Shown: piece by piece, positions 42,177-51,806 of the stretch | Numbering within the stretch: position 1 is the stretch's first letter | How the letters are laid out: the number at the start of each line of letters is the position of its first letter | DNA from: an uncultured Candidatus Melainabacteria bacterium | GTDB taxonomy: Bacteria > Cyanobacteriota > Vampirovibrionia > Gastranaerophilales > Gastranaerophilaceae | Reading direction: 5' to 3' | DNA: 64,000 nucleotides | NCBI GenBank assembly: GCA_934754425.1 | Contig: CAKVIN010000009.1 | Span: 1-64,000, forward strand | The notes under the pieces: generated by a model | The model's database searches: none | Told to the model about the DNA's origin: nothing | Seen by the model: only the letters and a program-made list of their open reading frames with translations | Translations under genes and position numbers: made by a program

Positions 42177-44852
42177 ATGTCTAAAACCTTGATATTAATT
42201 GATGGACACGCATTGGCTTATCGTCAATTCTTTGCACTGGAAAGAACCGGCATGAAGAATTCTGATAATCAACCGACTTGGGCTGTGTACGGATTTTTTA
42301 AGGCTATATTTGATTTACTCTCAAAAATCCACCCTGATTATATAGCAGTTGCCTTTGATGTAGGCAGAAGAACCTTTAGAACAGAAAAGTTTGAGGAATA
42401 TAAAGCTAATAGAGAAGCTATGCCGGACACATTAAGAAGTCAAATCGGAATTATTTGCGAAGGTCTGAAAGCTTTTGATATACCCATGATTACCAAAGAA
42501 GGTTTTGAAGCTGACGATATTATTGGAACAATTTCCAAAATGGCATCTGAAGCCGGAAATACAACTCTTATATTAACCGGCGACCAAGACAGTTTTCAGC
42601 TGATTGATAGAGAAGGTACAGTTAAAGTTCTGATTCCGACAAAAGGAGAACTTCTCGAATACGATTGGAATAGAGTTTACGATAAATTAGGAGTTTATCC
42701 TAACCAAATCACTGATTATAAAGGATTAAGAGGTGATACTTCTGATAACATTCCTGGGATTAAAGGTATTGGTGAAAAAACAGCTCAAAAACTTTTAAAC
42801 AGATACTCGAATTTAGAAGAAATTTTAGTTGATTGCGAAAATATTCCGGAAAAAGCTGTTAAAAATAAAATATGTGAAGGTAAAGAAATTGCAATTCTTT
42901 CAAAAGATTTAGCTACAATAATCAGAAATGTAGATATTGACTTTGATATAGATAAAGCAACTGTAGAATTGCCCAAAATTGAAAATGTGTCTGAATTCTT
43001 AAGAAAAATGCAGTTTTATACTTTTATAAAAAATATTGATAAAATTTTAACATCGTTTAATCCAAATGCTGCAGTTGAAGACAACACGAATTTAAGCCTT
43101 TTTGCAAATAATAACCAAAGTGAAAATATTCAACAAAACTTGTTTACGCAAGCTATCAAGGAAACTGTTGCGGATACTGATTTTGAATACGAAATTGTTA
43201 ATGCTGATAATTTAAAAAATGTGTTAGAAACTTTATCAAAACAAGAATTACTGGCTTTCAAATTCTATTCAAAAGATGGTGTAATTACGTCAGCATCAAT
43301 CTCGGATGGAAAAAGTTATTATTTTAATCAGGAGTTGATTGCGGAGCTTAAACCTATCATTGAAAATCCAAATATCAAAAAAATCGGATATGATTCAAAA
43401 TCAGATTATCATTTGCTTTTGAATAACGGCTTTAAACCTACCGGTTTAGAATACGATGTATTACTTGCAAGTTATGTAAAAGACCCTAATCGCAAACATT
43501 CTCTAGAAGCTCAAGGATTAGATTTTTTAAATCATATAATTACTGTAGGAGATGATGAAAAAGCCGCTTGTGACGAGGCTTACACAATTTTCAAGCTTTA
43601 TGATTATTGGATAAAAAATCTTGATGAGCGTGAGCAAAAGTTAGTAAAAGATATAGAAATGCCACTCACAATTGTACTTGCAAAAATGGAACATACTGGT
43701 GTTGCAATTGATGTTGAGTATTTAAAAGAACTATCTTCATACATGACAGAAAAACTTGCAGAGCTGGAAGATTTGATTTATCAACTTGCAGGTGAACCTT
43801 TTAATATAAATTCACCAAAACAAGTTGCAGAAGTTTTATTTGACAAATTGGAATTAAAAACAAAGAAGAAAAAATCACGTTCAACAAGTGCAGAAGTTTT
43901 AGAAGAACTTGCACAAGAATATGAAATTTGTGAATATATTTTGCAGCATAGAAAATTTGCAAAACTTAAATCAACTTATACAGATGTGCTTCCAACTTTA
44001 ATCAGCAAACGTGACGGCAGAATTCATACAACGTATAACCAAGCACTAACAGTTACAGGACGACTTTCATCTTCTAATCCAAATTTACAGAACATACCGA
44101 TTAGAACAGAAGAAGGTAATAAAATCCGTTCTGCATTTTGTGCTATGGATAAAGAGAATTCTTTAATATTATCAGCAGATTATTCTCAAATAGAATTAAG
44201 ATTACTTGCTCACGTATCTGAAGACGAACATCTTATACACGCATTTACATCAGGAGAAGATGTACATACAATGACCGCATCTAAAGTTTTTGGGGTAAAG
44301 CCGGAAGAAGTTACAAAAGAAATGCGTCGACGAGCTAAGGCTGTTAACTTCGGCATCGTTTATGGACAATCTAAGTATGGTTTAGCTAAAAGTATCGGGA
44401 TTACTAATACAGAAGCACAAGAATTTATTGATAAATATTTTGAAACATATCCTAGAGTAAAAGAATATATGAACAAAGAAGTTGAATTTGTTAATGCTCA
44501 CGGTTATGTTGAAACGATTTTTGGACGCAAGCGTTATCTTGCAGCAGAATTAATGAGTCCTAATTATCAAATTCGAGAATTTGCTCAAAGAGCAGCCATA
44601 AACCAACCTTTGCAAGGAACAGCTGCAGATTTAATAAAAATGGCAATGATTGATGTACAACGAGAATTAGAAGCAAAAAATCTTAAAACAAAAATGATAA
44701 TGCAAGTACACGATGAATTGGTATTTGAAGTACCAAAAAATGAACTTGAAACAGTAAAAGAGCTTGTGCTAAAAGGTATGGAGTTAAATCAGCCTCTAAA
44801 AGTACCTCTTGAAGTCGATATAAATTGTGGTTCAAGTTGGAGAGAAAATTAA
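42177..44852 (+). CDS. polA: DNA polymerase I
   Basis: 891 residues: N-terminal 5'-nuclease (about 1-280), 3'-5' exonuclease-like fold (about 335-480) and polymerase (about 490-891). Polymerase motifs: A DYSQIELRLLAH, B RRRAKAVNFGIVYGQS, C QVHDELVFEVP. In the exonuclease region the DxE of motif I is replaced (LLAFKFYSKDG), while the second and third Asp positions (SKSD, CDEAY) remain. Proofreading is therefore probably lost, as in Taq-type enzymes. Functions in repair and Okazaki fragment processing. Confidence 0.95.
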   Translation: MSKTLILIDGHALAYRQFFALERTGMKNSDNQPTWAVYGFFKAIFDLLSKIHPDYIAVAFDVGRRTFRTEKFEEYKANREAMPDTLRSQIGIICEGLKAFDIPMITKEGFEADDIIGTISKMASEAGNTTLILTGDQDSFQLIDREGTVKVLIPTKGELLEYDWNRVYDKLGVYPNQITDYKGLRGDTSDNIPGIKGIGEKTAQKLLNRYSNLEEILVDCENIPEKAVKNKICEGKEIAILSKDLATIIRNVDIDFDIDKATVELPKIENVSEFLRKMQFYTFIKNIDKILTSFNPNAAVEDNTNLSLFANNNQSENIQQNLFTQAIKETVADTDFEYEIVNADNLKNVLETLSKQELLAFKFYSKDGVITSASISDGKSYYFNQELIAELKPIIENPNIKKIGYDSKSDYHLLLNNGFKPTGLEYDVLLASYVKDPNRKHSLEAQGLDFLNHIITVGDDEKAACDEAYTIFKLYDYWIKNLDEREQKLVKDIEMPLTIVLAKMEHTGVAIDVEYLKELSSYMTEKLAELEDLIYQLAGEPFNINSPKQVAEVLFDKLELKTKKKKSRSTSAEVLEELAQEYEICEYILQHRKFAKLKSTYTDVLPTLISKRDGRIHTTYNQALTVTGRLSSSNPNLQNIPIRTEEGNKIRSAFCAMDKENSLILSADYSQIELRLLAHVSEDEHLIHAFTSGEDVHTMTASKVFGVKPEEVTKEMRRRAKAVNFGIVYGQSKYGLAKSIGITNTEAQEFIDKYFETYPRVKEYMNKEVEFVNAHGYVETIFGRKRYLAAELMSPNYQIREFAQRAAINQPLQGTAADLIKMAMIDVQRELEAKNLKTKMIMQVHDELVFEVPKNELETVKELVLKGMELNQPLKVPLEVDINCGSSWREN

Positions 44853-44865
44853 AACGAAATTAAAT

Positions 44866-44890
44866 AAAAAGGATGACAAATTTGTCATCC
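44866..44890 (-). terminator. Terminator of the 42-aa minus-strand gene
   Basis: GGATGACAAA / TTTGTCATCC perfect palindrome at 44871-44890, followed on the minus strand by TTTTTATTTAA. It is 62 bases after the small gene's stop. Confidence 0.75.
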
Positions 44891-44952
44891 TCCAAATAAA
44901 TACGAGAGAGAGAGAATTCTTTTTGTATTAGAACAATTTGAAAATATCTTGT

Positions 44953-45081
44953 TTAACCGTTCAATAAACGATCAAGTTCATAAATTTTTAAGATTAGAGA
45001 TTCTGTTTGTTCTCTTAACCATAAAGCAAACATTTTAATTTCATCTCTAAAACTATAACATCCGGGCCACATTGCGTACAT
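44953..45081 (-). CDS. 42-aa protein under a sigma-28-type promoter
   Basis: MYAMWPGCYSFRDEIKMF... ends in YELDRLLNG. It has a textbook AAAGGAG, eight bases before the ATG, a terminator at 44866 and a sigma-28-type promoter at 45130. The middle is an amphipathic helix rich in Leu, Glu and aromatic residues. No family is recognised. It lies downstream of the DUF1858 gene but has its own promoter. Likely role unknown: a small regulator, chaperone-like partner or secreted peptide are all open. Confidence 0.75.
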   Translation of the reverse strand: MYAMWPGCYSFRDEIKMFALWLREQTESLILKIYELDRLLNG

Positions 45082-45129
45082 AATATATACTCCTTTCAGG
45101 CTTCACGTTTTATTTAACCAACATTGTAT

Positions 45130-45156
45130 ATAACGGCATTTTTTCTAAAAACTTTA
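45130..45156 (-). promoter_or_regulatory. Sigma-28-type promoter
   Basis: Read on the minus strand: TAAAGTTT, 11 bases, GCCGTTAT. Upstream (45157-45189) TGTAACA, TTGTAAA and AAAAATCC match the promoter of the 2,039-aa gene at identical spacing. Confidence 0.75.
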
Positions 45157-45238
45157 GGATTTTTATTGCAATTTTTACAATTTGTTACATTTGAATTTCT
45201 TTTGGGTTCAAAAAATAGGATATGATGAATTTAAAAAA

Positions 45239-45436
45239 TTATTTCATACGTTTTTGTAAATCATTAATAAGAGTTTCTAAGTCAATATCATGAACTTTTG
45301 CGCAAGCTTCAATTGTATCATTTTTTTTAACCGGACAGTCAGCACAATTTAAACCATATTTTTTCAGTGTAAATAATGCCATAAAATTAGCTCTGATTAT
45401 TTCTTCAATTTTTGTGTCTTTAGTTATTTGTAACAT
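45239..45436 (-). CDS. DUF1858-type redox-disulfide domain protein
   Basis: 65 residues. LNCADCPVKKNDTIEACAKVHDIDL matches DUF1858, with Cys31-x2-Cys34 and Cys45. These small proteins are associated with hybrid-cluster or anaerobic redox systems. Ribosome site AAGGA. It begins 14 bases after the stop of the 2,039-aa gene, so the two are probably co-transcribed. Confidence 0.85.
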   Translation of the reverse strand: MLQITKDTKIEEIIRANFMALFTLKKYGLNCADCPVKKNDTIEACAKVHDIDLETLINDLQKRMK

Positions 45437-45450
45437 AATATTTATCCTTT

Positions 45451-48400
45451 TTAATTTTTAGGTACTTCTAGCCACTTAATATTTTGTACATCTTTAAGTT
45501 TTGCAGGATTTTGATAGCTTAAATGAGCTGCATTTATATAAACTTCATCTCTATGGATACTTCCTATAAAATCAGTTTCTTTTATAATAGGTTTTAAATC
45601 AGCTATTGGTACATGATGATCATTAGCATAAAATAATACTTTAGCATCTTTTTGACCGGTAATTTTCTCAGCATATTTATTCATATATTGGAAGAAGTTA
45701 TCTCGTATATCTTTAAGTTCTTCATTAAAATTCATATTTTTTATGAATTCTTTATTTAATTCAATGTTATCCATCATTAATGTAGGTTTACCATCAATTT
45801 TTGCCATAAAAACTCTTGACATACCAACAACATCGCCATTCGAGTTGTATAACTCAATCACTTGATAAGATTTATTTAACATATAAATTGCCATTGAACC
45901 ACCGTTTGTTCTATCTAAAGCAGTGCAACAGTTTGTTTTTGAACCTAAGAACATATCTTCTTGTGGATTTCTATCCCACATTTTAATATGACATTTTTTA
46001 CCAGCGACTTCAAATTCTTGATTTGGAATATCAGGCTTATTCCATTGTTCAAAATTTAAACCATTTGCTTTGAAATCTGCTTCTGTTTTAGCATTAGTTT
46101 GTCCGTATTTATTAGATTTATCCGTTATATATTCATTAAAATCGCCTAATGAAGCAGCTCTAACTACATCTTTTAATTCTCCTTCATCTTTTACAGGATT
46201 AGCGGATAAAAGTGATACATATTTCATGTTCCAGTTTTTTTTCTCAGGTGACATATTTGCAATTTCAGTTTCAGATAATCCTTTATTAACAAAAATTTCA
46301 TGCATTACATCATTATGAAGTCTTTCATTATCCAAAATAAACGCACCATTTTTAAGCGGAGTTTTATATTTTGCTAAATCAAAACCTTCAATCATGCTTG
46401 CACCTTTAATAAGCAAAATCATATCAATTTTTTGTTGACCTGTTAATTTATCGGGTTGTCCATTTTTATTAATACGTTTGCCGTTACGAATTACATCTGA
46501 TAGCATTGCTTTTGCATTAGAAGATAAATTGTTTATTTCGTCTATTTTATCTGCAAAAATATTAAAACGCTTGTCCAGTAATAATTTTACAGTTTCAATA
46601 TCAGTAGTTGCAATTGCATCTAATATAGGCATAAATTTATTTTCAATATTTGTTGTAATATCATTATTAATCAATTTAATCGTTGCACGTTCAGAGTCTG
46701 ACAAATTATCATACAGAGGTTTATCCGGACTGTCAGAACGGTATTCTTTTAAACCATTGATAATTCTATCACTATAATGTCCATTGATATAATCTTGCGG
46801 TTTTGCTTCTACATAATTAAATATTTTTCCAACTTCATAAAAATTTGTCACTAAATTATTCATGGATAAATTTGGTAAAAATATCAAATTGTCAACATTT
46901 TTTTTATTCTCAATATATTTTTTTGCAATTTCAATGAATTTTGGATTAAGGTCTTTACATCTTACAGCCACTTGTTTTAAGAACTTATCTTTATTATCAA
47001 GAATGTTTTTTAAATTTTCTACATTCTCGCTTAATTTAATATTAGAATTTAGACATTTTATCACATAGTCTATTGAACATTGATAAGGATTTGATTTAAT
47101 ATAATCTCCCACAATATCTACATTCTCTAAATTTAGTTTCTGAATATTTCCTGCATCATTCCAAACTATTTCAAGCATTCGTCCTGCAACATCTTTATCT
47201 AATTTTAAAGATGCCTCATAAATGTTTGTCATTTCTTTAGAACTCAAATGTACGAGACCAATTTTATTTGCGACTTCTGTAGTATAAATTTTAGCTAGAG
47301 CATCTTCATATCTATTACGTATTTCAGGAGAAACATTTTTTAATACAGAAAAAGCATCTTCAATTATTTTGTCTGTAGCATAAGTAAGTACATTTTCCAA
47401 ATCTCCAAAATAGTTAAAACTTTCTAACAAATCTTCATGCTTTAATAATAAATTTGCTTTTTCCGGATATGAACAATATAAGTCCACATCAAAATATTTA
47501 GCTATCTTAGGATTGTCTTTCACGGCTTGTTTTAACTTTGATAGTTTTGCTGGCTCATTATTGGCTAAATCATTTATAGCTGAAATCATATTATTTATAA
47601 AACTGCTATTTTTTGCGTATTCTTTTACAATATCATAATTATCTGGAGATAGTTCTATGATATTGTTTCTTCGACGGTACGTTGGAATATACATTAAATT
47701 TCCGCCTCGATCTTTAAATTGTAATAATTCATATACAAATTCTCGTTGTTCTTTTGATAACGGAGTATCATTATCTCTACCGATAACCATTTCCGCAAAA
47801 TTTTGCATTGATACATTGGCAATATCTATTTTTTTGTCAACCCATTCTTTAGCTATTTCAGGATTTCTGTTATAAGCATCTAAAAATTGTGACATTTGAT
47901 AAATTTCAAAGCCGTTTTTTGTGTGGAATTGTTTATTATCAAACGCTTGAATTAATATATCACTATGTTCTTTTGTAAAAGTTTGTTCTAAAACATTGGC
48001 CATTACATCAAAATCTATGCCTTGAGTTTTGTTTTGTTTAATGTCTTTTATCATTTTTTCAAAAAGAGCATAATTCTCTTCTGTAATATTTGATAAAATC
48101 TTTAAAAACTCATTACTTTCGTATATATTTTTAGGTTTTGGCAATTCTTTATATGCTTTTTTATGAAGTTCTGATACGGTTAATGGAACTTTGGATGTAT
48201 TGTCACATTCATATCCATATTCAACTAAGCGTTCATAAAAATCACATATTTCTTTAGCATTGGCTTTGAATGTATTCAAATTTTCTAGTACTTCTTTTTT
48301 ATAATTTTTGTCGTTATATTTTTTTATTCCCTCAATAGCGTGTTGAGCAAACTTTTTTGCACTTTGTGACAATTCACAACCTTCTAATTCCAAATAAACA

Positions 48401-51400
48401 GCATAAAGTACTTGCTCTGCATTTCCAATTTTATTACGATTAGCATAATTATATTGAGCTTCTACTGACTGAGCTTTATATCCTTTTTTATACAAATTCA
48501 TTACTCCACGAGTAGAAAAATCTCCGTTTTCATCTCTAGCAGAACGAAAAGCTTTAACCAAATCAGAACGTGTTTCTAAACAATTATTTGATTTTAAATA
48601 ATCAATGAATTCTAACGCTTCTGTAATTATTTCTTCGCCCAAATATTTGTTTTCTTTATTAGTGGTCATTAAATTAATAATCATTTCAACATCACTTGAT
48701 ACAGAATTTTCTTTATAATTTTCTTTTATTGCATCAACTAATTTTAAAACATCAGTAGAAACATTACCGTCTTTTTCTACAAAAGGAAGTATTTTATCAA
48801 TTAAATCATATCTAACATCTTCTTCACCAGAAAGCTTTGTCATCAAAACATTTGCAAAATCTTGTGTTGAAACTTGTTTATTTTCAGCAACAGCTTTCTC
48901 ACTTTTAACAATTTCTTTATTAAACTCTGTCATATTGTCCAAAGCAAAACTATTGTTTTCTTTAGGGCTTGTAAGTATGTCTGAAATTGTTTCAAAATCA
49001 TGACTAATATGCATTTTTGTTTGATATTCATCAAGGATTTTAGCTAGTTCAATATTTTCCGGTGTTAAATAAGGTGAAAATTCCGGTTTTCTTTTTAGTA
49101 GTTCTAAATTATCCATAACAAATTGTGCGCTATTTTTTTCAGCGCATTCTTTTAAAGCCGGTATGATATCTAATGCCTTTCTGCGTTCTTTAAAGTTGTC
49201 AGAATTTTGCATTTTAAAAATTACATTTTGTAATTGAATATCAGCTAAAGCTTCCTTTGGCTGTTTTTTAGATGTTGTTTCCATAATTAAGCCGGTCTGT
49301 CCGTTAACATCCATTTTTTCAGCTTTTGCAATTTTATAAGCTTCAATTTTATAAGGAACATCTTCTGCTTTTATATCACTAAATATCATAATTCCAAAGT
49401 CGCTTTCAAGAAGTTCTTTATCGTTTTTGACAGTTTCAAACAATTCTTTGCAAGCGTCTAAGTTCATAGAACCATCTTTTATACTACTTGCAAACATATT
49501 AATACACTCTTGATTAACTCCAATTTTTTTGAGATGTTCTAAAACATCCTCAGGCTTGAGTTCTGTATTAGCCATCAGATCGTCTTGAAGTTCTAAAGAT
49601 TTTACTTCTAATTCCGGTCTCTGATATGTCTTTTTAGTTTTATTTACATCATTTTTTGTTTCTGTTTTGACTTCAGCTTTAACTTTTTCAGTTTTGGCTT
49701 TAGCTTCAACTTTTTCAGCTTCAACTTTGTTATCGGTTTCGGTCTTTTGAGAGCTTGTTTCTGTTGGTTTTGCCTCATTTCCTTTAATACCAAGAGTCGT
49801 AGCTTCTTTATCCAAAATAAACATCATCAATTCTTCTGGAGTTGACAAAATTGTTTCTTGTCCTTTTGTATCTTTAACAGAATAAATTTTTTGACCGTCT
49901 TTTATCGCAATATTTACCTTGTATCCGGCTAAATCTGTTTTGATTTGTTGGATTTTTTTAGGGGTTAAAAATTCCAAATTCTTACCGCCAAGCATTGCAA
50001 CAACCATTTTTGAAACACCATCCATTTGTGCTAAATTTTTAAGCGCATCATCGTAGCTTATGCCTTCGTCATAAGCCATATAACCTGCGTTTATGCCAAA
50101 TTCTGTTCCAAATTTTAGAACAGTGCCAAGCGCTTCTGAATGCTCTGACAAATTCTTTAACACGCTGGTTAATGGAATTGGTTTATTTGTTACAGTGCCG
50201 GTTAAAACTCGTTTTAAAATAGGTTCACTGTTCAATAATCTGGTTGTCATACCTTTAACTTGCATACCTAAAGGACCAGAAATTGCGCCACCAACATAAC
50301 CAAACTTAAACAAACTTTCTATACTCATACCAATTTGTTCGGCTTTTTCTTTGTTAATTTTTCCGGTAACAATTGCTTCGCTTACTAAATCAGCAGCTTT
50401 TGTGCTTTGGAAACCAACTGCGCTCAAACCTGCATTTGTTGTTTGAGCAGAAACGATTCCCGTAGCTTGTGAAACAGTTCTGCCAATAGTCGATTCTGCA
50501 GCTTCTTTACCTAAAGTTTTTACCATAACACTTTCAGCCATTTCAGCACCGCCTTTAGCAGCCATTTGAGTAGCTTTAGCGAATGCACTTGAAGCTCCGA
50601 CATGCATTAGCGCAACATTAAATGCCAAATCTAAGAGTTCACCTGCTTTTTCGGAATTTCCGATATAGTCATCAACTGTTTTAAAATTATTCTTTGTTAA
50701 ATCATCAAATGTTTTAGAAAATTTGTCGTTAGATTCTTGTGCAAAGGTTAATTTATCTTTAACATCTTTATTATTCCACTCCATGCAATCGTACATGTAA
50801 TCATACGCAGATTCATAATTAAAATCTGTACCAAAATAGTTGTTAAACAATTTGTTAAAATTTTCTTCATTATCAATGCTTCCGGAAAGTTCTGCAAGCT
50901 GAATTCCTTTGTTGTAAAGATTTTGAGAAATCTCTTCTCTGGTAGAAGTCCTATCCATCGGAATTCCAATTTTAGTTAAATTATCTTTGACAGCAGAACT
51001 TACATCATGAAGTTCCATTCCTAATTCTTTAAAACTAAACCCGTTTTTATTATCACGTATATAATCCTTGAATTCATTTTCTTTTTTGTCATAAGCTTCT
51101 TTAAGAAGTGATACCATAAATTTGCGCACTTCTTTTCTAACTGTTTCACTACCTAAAGGTAAGCGGAAATTTGTGTCAGCTTTTTCTTTAAGAACAAATT
51201 TTACATCTGTACCGTCAGCATTTTTGATTGGTTTATGCGATGCATCACGGAGCGTGAATTCACCATTTTCAATCCAACCGTCAACCGCACCTTTGTATTT
51301 GCTTTTGGCTTCATCGCTAATTTTGATTAAACCATTTGAGCTTTGTCCTAAATAAGTTTCAAAAATCCCTCCATTGTTACTTTTGTACTCGGCATTAACA

Positions 51401-51570
51401 ACAACTATGTTTCCTAAAGCATCGGGGTCGTTATTAAGTAAAGCCGTTAGTGTAGCTTGGTCTTGTTGACTAAAAGTATTAAATTCTTTGAGCGAAACTT
51501 TTTTATCCGCTGCTGCAGCCTCAAATTTCGCTTTGAAATCTTTTGAAAATTTAGAAAAATCAATACCCAT
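45451..51570 (-). CDS. Giant 2,039-aa protein under a sigma-28-type promoter
   Basis: No signal peptide. Residues 1-45 contain an EF-hand-like acidic helix pair (DKKVSLKEF). A small-residue-rich, possibly membrane-inserting stretch lies at about 325-480 (AAKGGAEMAES, GYVGGAISGPLG). A Lys/Glu-rich linker (about 590-645) is followed by roughly 1,100 residues of helical-repeat-like sequence. The C-terminal domain (about 1790-2039) has a distinctive block, MWDRNPQEDMFLGSKTNCC (Cys1881-Cys1882), then VVGMSRVFMA and MMDNIELN. The fold is not recognised. Cys-Cys in a conserved block could be catalytic. It is first in a unit with a DUF1858 gene. Candidates include a large effector or surface protein; function not assigned. 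Confidence 0.85.
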   Translation of the reverse strand: MGIDFSKFSKDFKAKFEAAAADKKVSLKEFNTFSQQDQATLTALLNNDPDALGNIVVVNAEYKSNNGGIFETYLGQSSNGLIKISDEAKSKYKGAVDGWIENGEFTLRDASHKPIKNADGTDVKFVLKEKADTNFRLPLGSETVRKEVRKFMVSLLKEAYDKKENEFKDYIRDNKNGFSFKELGMELHDVSSAVKDNLTKIGIPMDRTSTREEISQNLYNKGIQLAELSGSIDNEENFNKLFNNYFGTDFNYESAYDYMYDCMEWNNKDVKDKLTFAQESNDKFSKTFDDLTKNNFKTVDDYIGNSEKAGELLDLAFNVALMHVGASSAFAKATQMAAKGGAEMAESVMVKTLGKEAAESTIGRTVSQATGIVSAQTTNAGLSAVGFQSTKAADLVSEAIVTGKINKEKAEQIGMSIESLFKFGYVGGAISGPLGMQVKGMTTRLLNSEPILKRVLTGTVTNKPIPLTSVLKNLSEHSEALGTVLKFGTEFGINAGYMAYDEGISYDDALKNLAQMDGVSKMVVAMLGGKNLEFLTPKKIQQIKTDLAGYKVNIAIKDGQKIYSVKDTKGQETILSTPEELMMFILDKEATTLGIKGNEAKPTETSSQKTETDNKVEAEKVEAKAKTEKVKAEVKTETKNDVNKTKKTYQRPELEVKSLELQDDLMANTELKPEDVLEHLKKIGVNQECINMFASSIKDGSMNLDACKELFETVKNDKELLESDFGIMIFSDIKAEDVPYKIEAYKIAKAEKMDVNGQTGLIMETTSKKQPKEALADIQLQNVIFKMQNSDNFKERRKALDIIPALKECAEKNSAQFVMDNLELLKRKPEFSPYLTPENIELAKILDEYQTKMHISHDFETISDILTSPKENNSFALDNMTEFNKEIVKSEKAVAENKQVSTQDFANVLMTKLSGEEDVRYDLIDKILPFVEKDGNVSTDVLKLVDAIKENYKENSVSSDVEMIINLMTTNKENKYLGEEIITEALEFIDYLKSNNCLETRSDLVKAFRSARDENGDFSTRGVMNLYKKGYKAQSVEAQYNYANRNKIGNAEQVLYAVYLELEGCELSQSAKKFAQHAIEGIKKYNDKNYKKEVLENLNTFKANAKEICDFYERLVEYGYECDNTSKVPLTVSELHKKAYKELPKPKNIYESNEFLKILSNITEENYALFEKMIKDIKQNKTQGIDFDVMANVLEQTFTKEHSDILIQAFDNKQFHTKNGFEIYQMSQFLDAYNRNPEIAKEWVDKKIDIANVSMQNFAEMVIGRDNDTPLSKEQREFVYELLQFKDRGGNLMYIPTYRRRNNIIELSPDNYDIVKEYAKNSSFINNMISAINDLANNEPAKLSKLKQAVKDNPKIAKYFDVDLYCSYPEKANLLLKHEDLLESFNYFGDLENVLTYATDKIIEDAFSVLKNVSPEIRNRYEDALAKIYTTEVANKIGLVHLSSKEMTNIYEASLKLDKDVAGRMLEIVWNDAGNIQKLNLENVDIVGDYIKSNPYQCSIDYVIKCLNSNIKLSENVENLKNILDNKDKFLKQVAVRCKDLNPKFIEIAKKYIENKKNVDNLIFLPNLSMNNLVTNFYEVGKIFNYVEAKPQDYINGHYSDRIINGLKEYRSDSPDKPLYDNLSDSERATIKLINNDITTNIENKFMPILDAIATTDIETVKLLLDKRFNIFADKIDEINNLSSNAKAMLSDVIRNGKRINKNGQPDKLTGQQKIDMILLIKGASMIEGFDLAKYKTPLKNGAFILDNERLHNDVMHEIFVNKGLSETEIANMSPEKKNWNMKYVSLLSANPVKDEGELKDVVRAASLGDFNEYITDKSNKYGQTNAKTEADFKANGLNFEQWNKPDIPNQEFEVAGKKCHIKMWDRNPQEDMFLGSKTNCCTALDRTNGGSMAIYMLNKSYQVIELYNSNGDVVGMSRVFMAKIDGKPTLMMDNIELNKEFIKNMNFNEELKDIRDNFFQYMNKYAEKITGQKDAKVLFYANDHHVPIADLKPIIKETDFIGSIHRDEVYINAAHLSYQNPAKLKDVQNIKWLEVPKN

Positions 51571-51620
51571 AATACTAAACCGTTTTAAATCTCATTTACG
51601 TCCTATATCTTACATGTATA

Positions 51621-51647
51621 TTTACGGCTTATTTTCAAAAAACTTGA
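51621..51647 (-). promoter_or_regulatory. Sigma-28-type promoter of the giant-protein gene
   Basis: Read on the minus strand: TCAAGTTT (51647-51640), 11 bases, GCCGTAAA (51628-51621). The leader to ATG 51570 is about 45 bases. Confidence 0.7.
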
Positions 51648-51663
51648 GGATTTTTAATGAAAT

Positions 51664-51689
51664 GTTTACAAAATGTTACATGTAAACAA
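51664..51689. promoter_or_regulatory. Palindrome between the giant gene and bioD
   Basis: TGTTTAC (51664-51670), 12 bases, GTAAACA (51683-51689). It lies 17 bases upstream of the giant gene's -35 and includes the TGTAAC/TTGTAAA block shared with the 42-aa gene promoter. Possible regulator site, or part of that promoter family; the arms are oriented opposite to a BirA operator. Confidence 0.5.
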
Positions 51690-51806
51690 TTTTTTTAATT
51701 ATATATATTAAATAGCGAATTTTAAAAGTAATAAATACTTGATTTTAGTTTTTATCAGCGTTACGCTTGTATTGAAGAAGTGATTTTCTTTTAGAGAAGA
51801 GGATTT

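Noticed and set aside
51664..51689. BirA operator upstream of bioD
   Set aside because: Arms are TGTTTAC...GTAAACA, the reverse orientation of TTGTAAAC...GTTTACAA, and the site lies closer to the giant gene's promoter.
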